The notes under the pieces were generated by a model. That model was given only the letters and a program-made list of their open reading frames with translations, made no database searches and had not been told where the DNA came from. A DNA stretch of 64,000 bases from Bacteroidota bacterium (GTDB taxonomy: Bacteria > Bacteroidota > Bacteroidia > Sphingobacteriales > Sphingobacteriaceae): positions 28,642 to 92,641 of the forward strand of contig JABDHD010000003.1 in assembly GCA_013285685.1 (NCBI GenBank), read 5' to 3'. This document shows, in pieces, positions 36,001-44,570 of the stretch. A program made the position numbers and the translations under genes. Within the stretch, counting starts at the first letter, position 1, and every line of letters starts with the position of its first letter.

Positions 36001-37070
36001 TTTATTTTTACAGTGGTATAAGGCCAGGGGATGGTTTGGTTAAAATCAACCTCCTGTCCGCTTGTTAAAAATGGCACACCGCGCATGTAAGCACAAACCA
36101 GGTAATTGGCTATTACGCCATTATGTCCGCCAAATTCCTGTATGGCAGTAGTGGACGTTTCAATATCATGGTTGGAAGTATACCGCGCCATTTGCTGACT
36201 GCCGGTGGCGTCGGTATACTCAGTGTTAGTAGTTGTTTGAATGGTACTCACCGATGAACCGCTAACAATTTGCGTTAAGGCATCGTAATAAAAATCATCG
36301 CCAAAATCATAGTCGAAACCAGCCTGGTAATTGGCCTGGCGGTCGCCTTCGGCCAGCATGATCAGTTGATGCGTGGTAATACCCCTTAAGTTGGCAATGG
36401 TGTTCGTCCAGAAATCAATTGGCGGGTTATTGGCAAAATCGCACCGGAAGCCGTCAATATTTGCAGCGAACACCCAATAACGCATAGCCTGCACCATTGC
36501 GGCCCGCATATCGGTGTTGGTAAAATCAAGCGCGGCAACGTCAGAGAAGTTCGCTAGTTCCTGTATCACGCCCCCGCTTTGCACATACCAGTTAGGATGC
36601 TGCGTTATCCAGGGATGGTCCCACGAGGTGCCATTTACCGCAAAATCAAGTATTACGGCCATTCCACGGGTATGGCAGCCAGCCACCAGGTTTCTGAAAT
36701 CGGTTAAGGTGCCATATTCGGTGGCTACCGAGTCAAAAGCTTTGATGGAATAAGGCGAAGCTGAACTCCGTGAATCAGTGCCATGCGGGTAAATTGGCAT
36801 CACATACACCACATTTATTCCCAGTGCTTTAATGCTGTCCAGGCGCGCCGTTATGCCGGCGAAGTTACCGGCCGCGCTATACGGTCGGTTATGCACCTGG
36901 TACATATTTACGTCCCTGATGTCGGGTACGCCTGTAAACGGAGTACCGTACTGCGGAGGATCCTGCGCCTTTGCGCTGTTAGCAAACAGCAAAGCGAAAA
37001 CCAGCATTGAAAAATAAACCAGGAGTTTTCTCCATGCGGGTTGATCGGGGTTTGGTTTTTGTTTTCTCAT
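33078..37070 (-). CDS. Modular T9SS-secreted alpha-amylase (GH13, Big2, CBM26-like, ricin-like)
   Basis: A 1330-residue extracellular amylase. Residues 1-35 form a signal peptide. The GH13 catalytic domain spans about 38-450, with region II GFRCDFANN (Asp211), region III MLAEGD (Glu241) and region IV YTSNHD (Asp302), so the catalytic triad is intact. Next come five bacterial Ig-like (Big2) domains of the VTGVxxSPTxAS...TQQLTAT type, with two near-identical starch-binding (CBM26-like) modules between them (FTVNFYRPSTWGTGI, ALPAGVLADGTWPGV, NGWYYNGNWYN): order Big2-CBM-Big2-Big2-Big2-CBM-Big2. A ricin-like beta-trefoil follows (about 1110-1235), and the C-terminal 90 residues are a T9SS type B sorting domain (PNGDGINDILTI, MPQGTYFYLLEYK). 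It probably hydrolyses insoluble starch outside the cell and feeds SusCD. Confidence 0.93.
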   Translation of the reverse strand: MRKQKPNPDQPAWRKLLVYFSMLVFALLFANSAKAQDPPQYGTPFTGVPDIRDVNMYQVHNRPYSAAGNFAGITARLDSIKALGINVVYVMPIYPHGTDSRSSASPYSIKAFDSVATEYGTLTDFRNLVAGCHTRGMAVILDFAVNGTSWDHPWITQHPNWYVQSGGVIQELANFSDVAALDFTNTDMRAAMVQAMRYWVFAANIDGFRCDFANNPPIDFWTNTIANLRGITTHQLIMLAEGDRQANYQAGFDYDFGDDFYYDALTQIVSGSSVSTIQTTTNTEYTDATGSQQMARYTSNHDIETSTTAIQEFGGHNGVIANYLVCAYMRGVPFLTSGQEVDFNQTIPWPYTTVKINWSANLGASADFKKVNNYRTSGEAVRRGVMANFSDNNTCAFTKTSQTTSEKVVVMVNMRNSAQNYVIPAAIAGNYKNAYTGASVTLTSGATQSLTAFQYIVLTNQNVATVAVTGVSVSPTTASIAAGLTQQLTATVAPSNASNQNVTWSSSNTAVATVNTGGLVTAVAAGTATITVTTQDGAKTATCAVTVTAASHFTVNFYRPSTWGTGIDIYWWSALPAGVLADGTWPGVAMANNGNNWYSYTFTNVTSTNVIFDDGSNQTANLSRAGTNGWYYNGNWYNTQPIPVTGVTVSPTSASLAVNGTQQLTATLAPSNATVTGVTWSSSNTAVATVSTAGLVTAVAAGTATITATTNDNSFTATSAITVNTTNVPVTGVTMSPTTASVAVGGTQQLTATVAPSNATNKTVSWSSSNTAVATVNTSGLVTAVGAGTATVTVTTQDGSKTATCAITVTTVAVTGVTMSPTSTSLSVGATQQLTATIAPSNATNKAVTWSSSNTAIATVSTAGLVTAVAAGTATITVKTTDGAKTATCAVTVTATSGFTVYFYRPSTWGTGIKIYWWSALPAGNLADGTWPGVNMTNTSGNWYSYTFTNITSTNLIFNDGSNQTANLNRGSNGWYYNGNWYNTQPVPVTGVTVSPTTATVASGSTQQLTATLAPTNATITGVSWSSNNTAVATVNTTGLVTAVATGAATITVTTTDNSFTANCTVTVTASGSTTYYNILNRWQPNTYLYDAGNGQVKYGTSPSGNNNYLWEQVTGPSGYIYLVNRGTGNMMDVEDQNGSVESNTGNSSWYSAMWSVVSTGDGWNYLENRWQTSEWINIQSLAGYAQYSGASSGFYSAEWQFVNPTIVNNDAYVAGISGESNPTELNGLAGAPLSAEPFVRPALSPNGDGINDILTIDNISRYPENKITVMNARGVTVFETANYDNLSKTFDGHSGLNGAMMPQGTYFYLLEYKAGSTVKYKKGYIILKY

Positions 37071-37342
37071 AGTAATCGGTTTAAAGGAGGTTAATAATAT
37101 CTGGCGAATAAGGGTTTTTCAAGTGTCAGGTTGCCGGGCAAAATGCTATCCCGGGAAACAAAAATCAGGCTGACGAAAGTTTTTAATTTCAAATTGTATC
37201 CACGAAGAAACGGGTCATTGGGCCATGAGCAACTGCGATATGAAGACATAAAAAACAGCACGCAGCTGCAGGCAGATAAGCAGGTCATTGTTTTTCGCGG
37301 TTAAGTAATTGGTTCGGATTTGATTAGGAACAAAATCCGGAT

Positions 37343-37398
37343 CAAAGGAAAGAACAGATTTCAGGAAAGTCAACACAAATACAGCCCGATATAGAAAA
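37343..37398 (-). promoter_or_regulatory. Promoter and operator of the T9SS amylase gene
   Basis: On the minus strand TTG (37371-37373), 20 bp, then TTCCTTTG (37343-37350), with TTTTCTATAT at 37389-37398. Box and promoter have the same sequence and spacing as those before the SusC-like gene. The start codon is 270 bp downstream, so the mRNA would have a long leader. Confidence 0.72.
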
Positions 37399-37624
37399 CC
37401 ATAAAAAAATGTTTTAGCAATTTGTTGTAAATCAAACAGTTATTTTGATATGTCCGTTGCTGGAATATAGATTATAAAGTTGGAATATCCGCGAAGTCGC
37501 AGATCAAATACCATGTTTTCACACTTTTACAATCTTATTTTTTCGGCGCTTTGCTAAAGCCGCGTTCCCCGTCGCCATTCAAATATGAAAGGACGGAAAA
37601 TACTTTGACCATAAATAGATGCCT
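37399..37624. other. Gene-free region between divergent genes
   Basis: AT-rich spacer between the amylase promoter and the first TTCATCAAG direct repeat. No gene or hairpin is seen. The leader region 37071-37342 also lacks a supported gene; a 65-codon frame there has no recognisable content. Confidence 0.4.
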
Positions 37625-37660
37625 TTCATCAAGTATTTTTTGTGGTTCATGTAAAATAAT
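37625..37660 (+). promoter_or_regulatory. Direct repeat TTCATCAAG-N12-TTCATGTAA (copy A)
   Basis: TTCATCAAG at 37625-37633 and TTCATGTAA at 37646-37654, 12 bp between them, followed by AATAAT. It lies about 120 bp upstream of the GT-C glycosyltransferase gene. One of six copies in the 37-50 kb region; the arrangement fits a LytTR-type operator. Confidence 0.7.
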
Positions 37661-37773
37661 TCGCTGTATTGCGCCCTTTTTATAGTTATGCCATGGTGCA
37701 GCTTATTTCATGCTTCCAGGCAGATCGCCCGGTTAGTGAATTTATAAGTTAGTATAACCAGCCTTCTGCTATC

Positions 37774-39273
37774 ATGACCAAATCATATACCACGCAGCTT
37801 AGATACATTTTACCCTTAACGCTTCTATACAGCGCCATTTCCCTTGTTGGAATGTTTCATCACGAAATTTTCGGTGAAGAGGCGCAACAGTTAACCATTG
37901 GGCGGGATAGCAGTTCTGTTATTGATGTATACCAAAACATGCTGTATGAGGGCCATGTAACATTATGGAACACACTGCTGTATTTTATTACCCATTATGT
38001 GTCTGCCCGGCCTATCTACATGCAGTTGTTCCATTTACTGGTAATTAACTGTGCAGTGTACCTCTTTTTGAGGTATGCGCCTTTTAATCTTACTGTAAAA
38101 ACGTTAATCATTTTTGGCTGCTATTTTCTGTTTGTGTACAGCCTTGTGTGCCGCAACTATGCATTGGGTATATTACTGCTTTTTGCCTGTTGTATTTTAA
38201 TGGCAAATCCCGGGCGAAATATGATAAGGATAGGCTTGGTGGTAGTTTTAATGTGTTTCACCCATTTGTTTTATGTATTTGCAGCCGTTGGCATCTTTTT
38301 ATACCTGCTGGTGTATGTCAGCGGCAAGAGGGAATTATACAGGCGGTTTGTTGTTTTTACCTGCCTTTTTCTATTTGGTGCAGTAAGCGCAGTTTTTGAA
38401 ACTCTTCGGATACCCGCTGATGGCATTGTTCATATAAAAACCGGCTTGTCGTGGGTTAACTTTGATGATATATCTTTCGGTATAAAATGTTTCGTAAGGG
38501 GATATATAACTGATCCACCGGCCAACGTACAATATTTTTGGGATAAGCAGTATGTACAATGTTTATCGGACAACACAAATATTATCCTGGCACTGTTACT
38601 GTTCGCATGCACCTTGCTATTTCTGCGGAAAAGCCGCAAAGCCATCTTGTTTTATGTTCCGCCTGTGATTTTTTTAACTGCGTTTTTTACCATAACAGGT
38701 GCGGCCGGCACAAGATACTTCGGGCTGTACTTTATTTTTTTTATTGCTGCACTTTGGCTGGCTTACTACGACGGGGTTAACATTTTCCCTAAAGGAAATC
38801 CAGGTTTTATAAGGAAATGGGCGCCGCGGGCCTTTATCTATATTATTTTGACAGATCAGCTTTTTACAGGAGTTTACATGTACGAAAAAGATTTTAAGGC
38901 GCCTTTTTCGCAGGCTAACAATACAATAAGTTATCTTAAAGCACGCCATTTGGATGCGAATTTTTTGGCCGTGGATGGCTATTGCCCGACGCTTAGCGCG
39001 TATTTGGGAAAGAAAACCTTCTATCTGAATACGGATCAATTTGGTAGTTTTTGCATCTGGAAACGCGCCTATATCCCATATCCGCGAAAATCTTTAATGG
39101 ATGAAATTTCTTCATCGCGGCACATCAAAAATTTAAAAACATTTATTCTTATCAGCAACCGGGATAATGCGGTAAACAACGATGGCGCCTGGCAGTTTAA
39201 TAAACTGGCAAGCTTTCAGGGAGCGATTACAGAGGGCGAAGATTACTATGTATACAGGGTGACAAAAAAATAA
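37774..39273 (+). CDS. Polytopic GT-C-type glycosyltransferase-like protein
   Basis: A 499-residue membrane protein with about 10-12 hydrophobic helices over residues 10-375 and a C-terminal periplasmic domain of about 130 residues. The first loop has an acidic motif (HHEIFGEEAQQL, Glu35 and Glu36) and a following GHVTLWNTLLYFITHY, as in dolichyl/undecaprenyl-phosphate mannose transferases of the GT-C fold. No soluble sugar-nucleotide domain is present, so the donor would be a lipid-linked sugar. It ends 11 bp from the convergent FAD oxidoreductase gene, which belongs to a family often found with sugar-modifying enzymes. A copy of the TTCATCAAG direct repeat lies upstream. The exact acceptor is unknown. 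Confidence 0.72.
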   Translation: MTKSYTTQLRYILPLTLLYSAISLVGMFHHEIFGEEAQQLTIGRDSSSVIDVYQNMLYEGHVTLWNTLLYFITHYVSARPIYMQLFHLLVINCAVYLFLRYAPFNLTVKTLIIFGCYFLFVYSLVCRNYALGILLLFACCILMANPGRNMIRIGLVVVLMCFTHLFYVFAAVGIFLYLLVYVSGKRELYRRFVVFTCLFLFGAVSAVFETLRIPADGIVHIKTGLSWVNFDDISFGIKCFVRGYITDPPANVQYFWDKQYVQCLSDNTNIILALLLFACTLLFLRKSRKAILFYVPPVIFLTAFFTITGAAGTRYFGLYFIFFIAALWLAYYDGVNIFPKGNPGFIRKWAPRAFIYIILTDQLFTGVYMYEKDFKAPFSQANNTISYLKARHLDANFLAVDGYCPTLSAYLGKKTFYLNTDQFGSFCIWKRAYIPYPRKSLMDEISSSRHIKNLKTFILISNRDNAVNNDGAWQFNKLASFQGAITEGEDYYVYRVTKK

Positions 39274-39284
39274 CGGGAACAACG

Positions 39285-40877
39285 TTAGTTTTTCCTGATC
39301 TCATGAAAGTCATCTTCGGTATTTATTTCCCAAATGTTTTTTTTTGTTTTTTCGCCTTTAATGATATTGTTTACTGCTGCCATGGCTGTAAGCATGGAAT
39401 GGTCCTGGTTGTTATATTTATGCATTCCATTGCGGCCAATTAAAAACAAATTCTCCAATTGATTAGTAAAATCGATTACTTCATCAAATCTGGAATATGA
39501 ACCAAAGTAAGCAGGGTAAGTTTTAGGCATCCTGATGATGGTTTTATCAATCACTTCATCCCTGTCGATAATTTCAATTTTATGAAGCTCATCTATTGCA
39601 AATTGCATAAAATCCGGGTCTTTCATCGCCCACAATTCATCACCTTCATTACAAAAGTACTCCAGGCCAATCCAGGTTTTGCTTGTATCAGCAACCATAT
39701 AGGGCGACCAGTTATTATAGATCTGCAGCCTTCCGATTTTTACATCCTTTTCCTGGATATATATCCAATTGTCCGCAATCGGCTTGCTGGCATTGGAGAT
39801 GTTTGTTCTGTTTTTTATTTTGAGCTGATTAAGCAGCAACCCAACCGTAATGAAATCCCTGTACTGCAGGTTCTGCGCTATTTTTTTTAACCTTCCGGGC
39901 ACCTTATCCCCCATTGCGGCAATAAGGTCTTTAACGGGCATTGTCGAAAAATAATAATCGCCCTTTATTATCCTTTTTATATTGGAAGTATGATCAAAAT
40001 AAGTTAACTCACAAACTTGGTTTTCAGCTACGCCTATCCCTATAATTGCACAATTTTTAATGATTGTCCCTCCTTTTTCTACCACTATCTTAGCCACCGA
40101 TTCCCACATTTGCCCGGGCCCTAATTTGGGATACATAAATTGTTCAATTAAGCTGGTATGGTTATTTTTCTGTTCAATGGTTTCATCTTTCACGAAAATT
40201 GATTTTACCGCATGTACCAGCGCTTTTGAAATGGATAACTGTTTTACCCGCTGGGCTCCCCAATCGGCCGGAATTTCGGTACAGGCCACGCCCCACACCT
40301 TTTTAGTATAATCTTTAAAAAAGGTTTTATAGAGCTCCGTGCCGAACCTGCTGATGAAGAAATCTTCAAGTGATCTGATGTTTTTTACCTGGAATATCTT
40401 AATCCATAGATAGGTAGTGGTAATTTTAATTATCCGTATAAAACCAAGATTAGCTATTGTTTTTCTATTCAAAGTAATTGGATAGTCAAAGAATTTTCTG
40501 AGAAAAAAAATCCGTGATAACCTTTTCCTGATTAACATCACCTGGTCTGATTTTTCAGGGTCGGGCCCTGCAGCCTGTAGTATCACCGAAGTTTTTTTTT
40601 GGTGATAAGAGATGTTTTTGGGCATATCATCTTTTGATCCGGATCCCTGTAAAGGCAAAATATTTTGCCACCACTTCATCACTATGTCTGATTTTGAAAA
40701 AAAACGATGCCCTCCTATATCCATCCTGTTACCATTGTGAACAACTGTTTTTGAAAGACCTCCGATATCATTCGTTTTTTCGATTATTATCGGCTTGATG
40801 TCTGTTTTGGTAACCAGCTCATAAGCAGCGGTTAACCCTGCTGGGCCTGCTCCAATGATTATTGCGATTTTACCCAT
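39285..40877 (-). CDS. FAD-dependent oxidoreductase (UDP-galactopyranose mutase/amine oxidase-like)
   Basis: A 530-residue flavoprotein from the ATG at 40877; the frame continues eight residues upstream, but the Rossmann motif begins directly after this start ([20 protein letters not shown]). An FAD-contacting [19 protein letters not shown] motif follows, as in protoporphyrinogen oxidase/Glf-type proteins. The middle has [22 protein letters not shown], and the C-terminal FAD loop is [22 protein letters not shown]. Homologues are often placed beside glycosyltransferase genes and annotated as NAD(P)/FAD-dependent oxidoreductases in polysaccharide synthesis. It is convergent with the GT-C gene, so they may share function but not a promoter. 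The substrate is unknown. Confidence 0.85.
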   Translation of the reverse strand: MGKIAIIIGAGPAGLTAAYELVTKTDIKPIIIEKTNDIGGLSKTVVHNGNRMDIGGHRFFSKSDIVMKWWQNILPLQGSGSKDDMPKNISYHQKKTSVILQAAGPDPEKSDQVMLIRKRLSRIFFLRKFFDYPITLNRKTIANLGFIRIIKITTTYLWIKIFQVKNIRSLEDFFISRFGTELYKTFFKDYTKKVWGVACTEIPADWGAQRVKQLSISKALVHAVKSIFVKDETIEQKNNHTSLIEQFMYPKLGPGQMWESVAKIVVEKGGTIIKNCAIIGIGVAENQVCELTYFDHTSNIKRIIKGDYYFSTMPVKDLIAAMGDKVPGRLKKIAQNLQYRDFITVGLLLNQLKIKNRTNISNASKPIADNWIYIQEKDVKIGRLQIYNNWSPYMVADTSKTWIGLEYFCNEGDELWAMKDPDFMQFAIDELHKIEIIDRDEVIDKTIIRMPKTYPAYFGSYSRFDEVIDFTNQLENLFLIGRNGMHKYNNQDHSMLTAMAAVNNIIKGEKTKKNIWEINTEDDFHEIRKN

Positions 40878-41139
40878 GGCATGTATTTGTACACTGATCA
40901 ACTAATTAAAATGAACGACATTTATAAGCACAGCACAGCTTGTACTACGATTTTTTGGCCGGTAGAACATATAGGAAAACAGATGCTTAGAGCCGGGAAA
41001 AACTGTTAAATGCCATGCGGTATTGCTGAAGGAAGGAATCAATCTATTTAACATATCAATTGCGTCCGGGTAATTAAATTATTACCGGGATACTCCAAAG
41101 ACAATAAAAACAAGATTGTTTAATAGCTGTCTCCCCGAC
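40878..41139. other. Gene-free spacer
   Basis: Promoter region of the FAD oxidoreductase gene on the minus strand. No copy of the direct-repeat motif is seen in it, unlike the neighbouring spacers. Confidence 0.4.
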
Positions 41140-41649
41140 TCATAATTCTTTTGTTATTTCCGGTGATAGCGGCGTAACATTTGAACGGTATCTATGTATA
41201 AGCTTGCCGTTTTCGTCGATCAGGAATTTTTCAAAGTTCCACTTAATTTCGCCGGTAAAGTCGGGATTAGGAGCCGAAGTGAGATACGCAAAAAGCGGAT
41301 CGATATCATTCCCTTTTACACTTATTTTTGAACTTAATGGAAATGTCACGCCAAAATTTTTCTGGCAAAAAGTTTTGATATCTGCATTTGCTGATGGCTC
41401 CTGATTGGCAAAGTTATTGGCCGGAAAACCTACAACAACCAACTTATCTTTATACTGGTCAGCCAATTTTTGCAATTCAGCATATTGTGGTGTAAACCCA
41501 CACTTTGATGCAGTGTTTACAATCAGCACTTTTTTGCCTTTATACTCTGATAATGAAAAATTTTGGCCATCTATCGTCTTTAGTTTAAATTCATATACTG
41601 AACTTGCTGAAAAGAACATCAGGCTTAAGATTAACACCGCTAACTTCAT
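41140..41649 (-). CDS. Exported glutathione peroxidase-like protein
   Basis: A 169-residue thiol peroxidase of the GPx family, which reduces hydrogen or lipid peroxides, usually with thioredoxin in bacteria. Cys50 in VNTASKCGFTPQY is the peroxidatic residue. The catalytic tetrad continues with Gln83 (NQEPSAN) and Trp137-Asn138 (IKWNFEKFL). GFPANNF is the conserved family loop. The N terminus is a signal peptide (MKLAVLILSLMFFSAS, cleavage near SVYE), so the enzyme should act in the periplasm, which is less common than the cytosolic form. A minus-strand copy of the TTCATCAAG direct repeat lies about 160 bp upstream. It therefore joins the neighbouring envelope genes as a possible co-regulated member. 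Confidence 0.92.
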   Translation of the reverse strand: MKLAVLILSLMFFSASSVYEFKLKTIDGQNFSLSEYKGKKVLIVNTASKCGFTPQYAELQKLADQYKDKLVVVGFPANNFANQEPSANADIKTFCQKNFGVTFPLSSKISVKGNDIDPLFAYLTSAPNPDFTGEIKWNFEKFLIDENGKLIHRYRSNVTPLSPEITKEL

Positions 41650-41804
41650 GGTTTTTTTATTTATGATGATGAATGAAAAATAATCTATTCTACGGTCATG
41701 ATGGTGGACTTTCCACTTGCTGTTTTGTATATGGTAACTGTTTTAGCCTTTCCCAAACAATAGTCAGCCATGCCCAAAGTAAATCAAAGCCTTAATGCAG
41801 GTAA

Positions 41805-41840
41805 AATAAATTACATGAAACAGGGCTATTGCTTGATGAA
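41805..41840 (-). promoter_or_regulatory. Direct repeat TTCATCAAG-N12-TTCATGTAA (copy F)
   Basis: Reads on the minus strand: TTCATCAAG (41832-41840), 12 bp, TTCATGTAA (41811-41819). Points at the glutathione peroxidase gene. Divergent from copy B 150 bp away. Confidence 0.7.
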
Positions 41841-41988
41841 ATATGTACTTCGGTAGTATATCGGTAAATTATCGATCAGCTTTCCCGCCCGGGTCAGCCA
41901 ACATCCATCATCTCAACTTTGCGGTGTAAAGTCAAAACTGTTATCATTTGTACCACTTGTACTGCCGGTAAAAGGCGGCCAAACGTTG

Positions 41989-42024
41989 TTCATCAAGCAA
42001 TAATCCTGTTTCATGTAAAATAAT
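41989..42024 (+). promoter_or_regulatory. Direct repeat TTCATCAAG-N12-TTCATGTAA (copy B)
   Basis: TTCATCAAG at 41989-41997, 12 bp, TTCATGTAA at 42010-42018, then AATAAT. Lies about 107 bp before the beta-propeller lipoprotein gene. Confidence 0.7.
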
Positions 42025-42125
42025 ATGGTTTGATTTTTTGTCTGTCCACATTTGCCGGTGAAAAATTGCGTCTGTATATGCATCCCTTAAATCCCCTAAT
42101 CAGGATCATTAAAAAATCATACACC

Positions 42126-43232
42126 ATGAAAACATCAAAAAAAAATTCTTTTGTAATCGTATTGGCTTTACTAATGGCACTCGCCTCATGCCATAAAGAC
42201 AACATGACGCCGGCAACAAACCGTGCCGCGCCTGGCAGCATATATGTACTTAGCAGCGGGCGATTAAGCGCATACACTATTGATTCTGCGTCCGGCTTAA
42301 ACGTGCCTCATTATACTGCTGGCGCATTAATGAACTATAACTTCGCTTCAAAAAAACTTATAGCTGACCAATATAGTATGGCTAACGGAACGCCAATAAG
42401 CGGGGGCACCAATTTATATATTTACGGTTCAAAAATATACATTATCAGTTTTGGCGCAATTACCGTTGTTGATGCTAAAACAAGTAAATTAATTAATCAG
42501 GTTAAGATTAACGTCCATAATATAAATTACCCCACCGGGCTTGCTTTTTATAAGGATAATTTCTTTTTAAGCAACGCCGACAATAGGATAACAGTATATG
42601 ATACAACAACATTTGCTGTAACAAAAACTATCAATCTTGGCAATTATCAGGTTGTAGGTTCAGGTTTAGCAGTTGCAAATGGTAAATTATATGTGGCTGA
42701 TGATTATTTTCAAAGTAGCACCGTATTGGTAATTGATTTAACCACATCAACTTTGTCTGATTCCCCGGTAACTGGTGTTTTACCCGAAACAACAACGATG
42801 ACTGCTGGTGGTAATGGAAATGTATATGCGCTTTCGCCATTTGATGATGATGCCGGTAATGCTTATGGGTATGATGGAGGACTGTCTATAATCAATAGTA
42901 ATACCAATACGGTATCAGTTTCGCAAACCCAGGGGGCACTACACAATTTCACTTTAGCAGCGCAGGGAAACTTTGCATATTTTTTTAATAGTTTAAATCA
43001 ACTCATTGCTTATAACAGTACAACGCACACCTGCGCTGCTTTTGTTACCGACGGGACATCATTTGTCAATCCTACATGCATAGCTGCCAACCCCGCAACA
43101 GGAGAAGTGTACGCAGGCGATGCTAAAGATAAAATATCAAATGGCGTATTATACGCATTTGACAAAACCGGCAAATTGGAATATACCTTAACAACCGGGA
43201 TATGCCCTGCTCAGATTGTGGTTGCCAATTAA
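42126..43232 (+). CDS. YncE-like beta-propeller lipoprotein
   Basis: The start at 42126 begins a lipoprotein signal (MKTSKKNSFVIVLALLMALASC, Cys22); the longer frame from 42030 has no signal. The mature protein of about 345 residues consists of repeated beta-blades: GSIYVLSSGRLSAYTIDS, GSKIYIISFGAITVVDAKTSKLINQV, NADNRITVYDTTTFAVTKTI and GKLYVADDYFQSSTVLVIDL. These are YncE/NHL-type propeller repeats of DUF-like lipoproteins in Bacteroidota. The propeller probably binds a partner or ligand on the outer membrane; no catalytic residues stand out. It is preceded by copy B of the direct repeat and appears monocistronic. Confidence 0.8.
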   Translation: MKTSKKNSFVIVLALLMALASCHKDNMTPATNRAAPGSIYVLSSGRLSAYTIDSASGLNVPHYTAGALMNYNFASKKLIADQYSMANGTPISGGTNLYIYGSKIYIISFGAITVVDAKTSKLINQVKINVHNINYPTGLAFYKDNFFLSNADNRITVYDTTTFAVTKTINLGNYQVVGSGLAVANGKLYVADDYFQSSTVLVIDLTTSTLSDSPVTGVLPETTTMTAGGNGNVYALSPFDDDAGNAYGYDGGLSIINSNTNTVSVSQTQGALHNFTLAAQGNFAYFFNSLNQLIAYNSTTHTCAAFVTDGTSFVNPTCIAANPATGEVYAGDAKDKISNGVLYAFDKTGKLEYTLTTGICPAQIVVAN

Positions 43233-43368
43233 TAAAGCCACTTGCAACGAAGCGCAGCGATCGAGGCACGTTTTTGATAAAACCGGGAAGCTGATTAATA
43301 TTAAGAAACAAAAAAAATGAAAAAGTTCGGGCTTTTTTCTTCCTTCCTGAATCATCGATTTAACTCAT

Positions 43369-43404
43369 TTCATCAAGCAATTCCGGTACTTAATGTAAAA
43401 TATT
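43369..43404 (+). promoter_or_regulatory. Direct repeat TTCATCAAG-N12-TTAATGTAA (copy C)
   Basis: TTCATCAAG at 43369-43377, 12 bp, TTAATGTAA at 43390-43398, followed by AATATT. The nearest gene, a phosphoesterase, begins 68 bp later. Confidence 0.7.
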
Positions 43405-43466
43405 TAGCTGAAACCGCGTAAACCTATTTCTTAGTATCATAATTCACAGCGTCATTAAAAAATATT

Positions 43467-44468
43467 ATGGAAAACGAAAAAAAAGACAATTTAATCCATA
43501 GCGACCACAATCACGACGGAATTGATCGCAGAGGGTTTTTGGAATGTATGGCATGGGCAGGTACGGGCGTACTGTTTATGATGACCGGCGGCGTATTAAA
43601 ATCATACGGCATGAGCCAAATGATTGATAAAAGTACCGGTGGCATCAAAAAAGGACTAATACTGCCCAAATCTGATTTTAGCTTTGTGCAAATCAGCGAT
43701 AGCCACATTGGCTTTAACAAAGCGGCGAATCCTGATGTTACCGGAACGCTGCAGGCCACGATAGCAAAGATTAACGCTATGCCCGATGCACCTAAATTTA
43801 TCCTGCACACGGGCGACCTTTCACATCTGGCGCAGGCTGATCAATTCGACACCCTGGATCAATCAATGAAAGCCACAGGCAAACAAGTTTTTTATGTGCC
43901 GGGCGAACATGATTTAACCGATAACGGCAAATTATACCTGGACCGTTATGGTAAAGGCACCAAGGGCAACGGCTGGTACAGTTTCGACTCGAACGGCGTA
44001 CACTTTATTGGCCTGGTAAACGCGATGGTACAGGTAGACGGTGGCCTCGGTACGATTGGTGATGATCAATTAAAATGGCTGGCGGATGACCTCCGCGGGC
44101 TTTCAAACAGCACGCCCATAGTGGTGTTTGCGCATATACCGCTTTGGGCCGTTTACCCGCAGTGGGGATGGGGCACAAAAGACGGCGAACAAGCATTGTC
44201 GCTTTTACGTCGTTTCGGATCGGTTTCGGTATTAAACGGGCATATCCATCAAACTATCCGGAAAGTTGAAGGGAACATAACTTTCCATACCGCGATGTCC
44301 ACAGCGTTTCCGCAACCCGCGCCGGGCAGCGCGCCTTCCGCCGGCCCAATGAAAGTGCCTGCCGAAAAACTACGCAGCGTTTTGGGATTAACTGATGTTC
44401 ATTATATGGAACACGACAATACACTGGCAGTTACCGATAGCCCTTTAATGGAAGCTTCTGCACAATAG
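43467..44468 (+). CDS. Tat-exported metallophosphoesterase
   Basis: A 333-residue calcineurin-like phosphoesterase. Residues 21-26, RRGFLE, form a twin-arginine motif followed by a hydrophobic stretch (MAWAGTGVLFMMTGGVL), so export by Tat in folded form is likely. The metal-binding signature is complete: DSH (Asp78, His80) in VQISDSHIGF, GD in HTGDLSHLA, a GEHD variant of GNHD in YVPGEHDLTD, H in FAHIPLWAV and GHIHQT near residue 260. It probably hydrolyses a phosphoester or a nucleotide in the periplasm; the natural substrate cannot be assigned. The Glu in place of Asn in GEHD is unusual. Copy C of the direct repeat lies upstream and a terminator downstream. Confidence 0.88.
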   Translation: MENEKKDNLIHSDHNHDGIDRRGFLECMAWAGTGVLFMMTGGVLKSYGMSQMIDKSTGGIKKGLILPKSDFSFVQISDSHIGFNKAANPDVTGTLQATIAKINAMPDAPKFILHTGDLSHLAQADQFDTLDQSMKATGKQVFYVPGEHDLTDNGKLYLDRYGKGTKGNGWYSFDSNGVHFIGLVNAMVQVDGGLGTIGDDQLKWLADDLRGLSNSTPIVVFAHIPLWAVYPQWGWGTKDGEQALSLLRRFGSVSVLNGHIHQTIRKVEGNITFHTAMSTAFPQPAPGSAPSAGPMKVPAEKLRSVLGLTDVHYMEHDNTLAVTDSPLMEASAQ

Positions 44469-44485
44469 TTTCTGATCTCCCTGAT

Positions 44486-44522
44486 AAGGCGGGGCAACCA
44501 TCGTTGTTGCTCCGCTTGTTTT
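44486..44522 (+). terminator. Terminator after the phosphoesterase gene
   Basis: AAGGCGGGGCAAC pairs with GTTGCTCCGCTT (one bulge, one G-U), followed by GTTTT. It separates the phosphoesterase from the YceI gene. Confidence 0.7.
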
Positions 44523-44570
44523 AAAATTCGCGCCTTTTATGCGATCAATGCCGGCGCCAAAAAATTACAA

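Noticed and set aside
43319..43338. AAAAAGTTCGGGCTTTTT as terminator of the propeller lipoprotein gene
   Set aside because: The stem is only six A/T-rich pairs and lies more than 80 bp after the stop; too weak to list as a feature.
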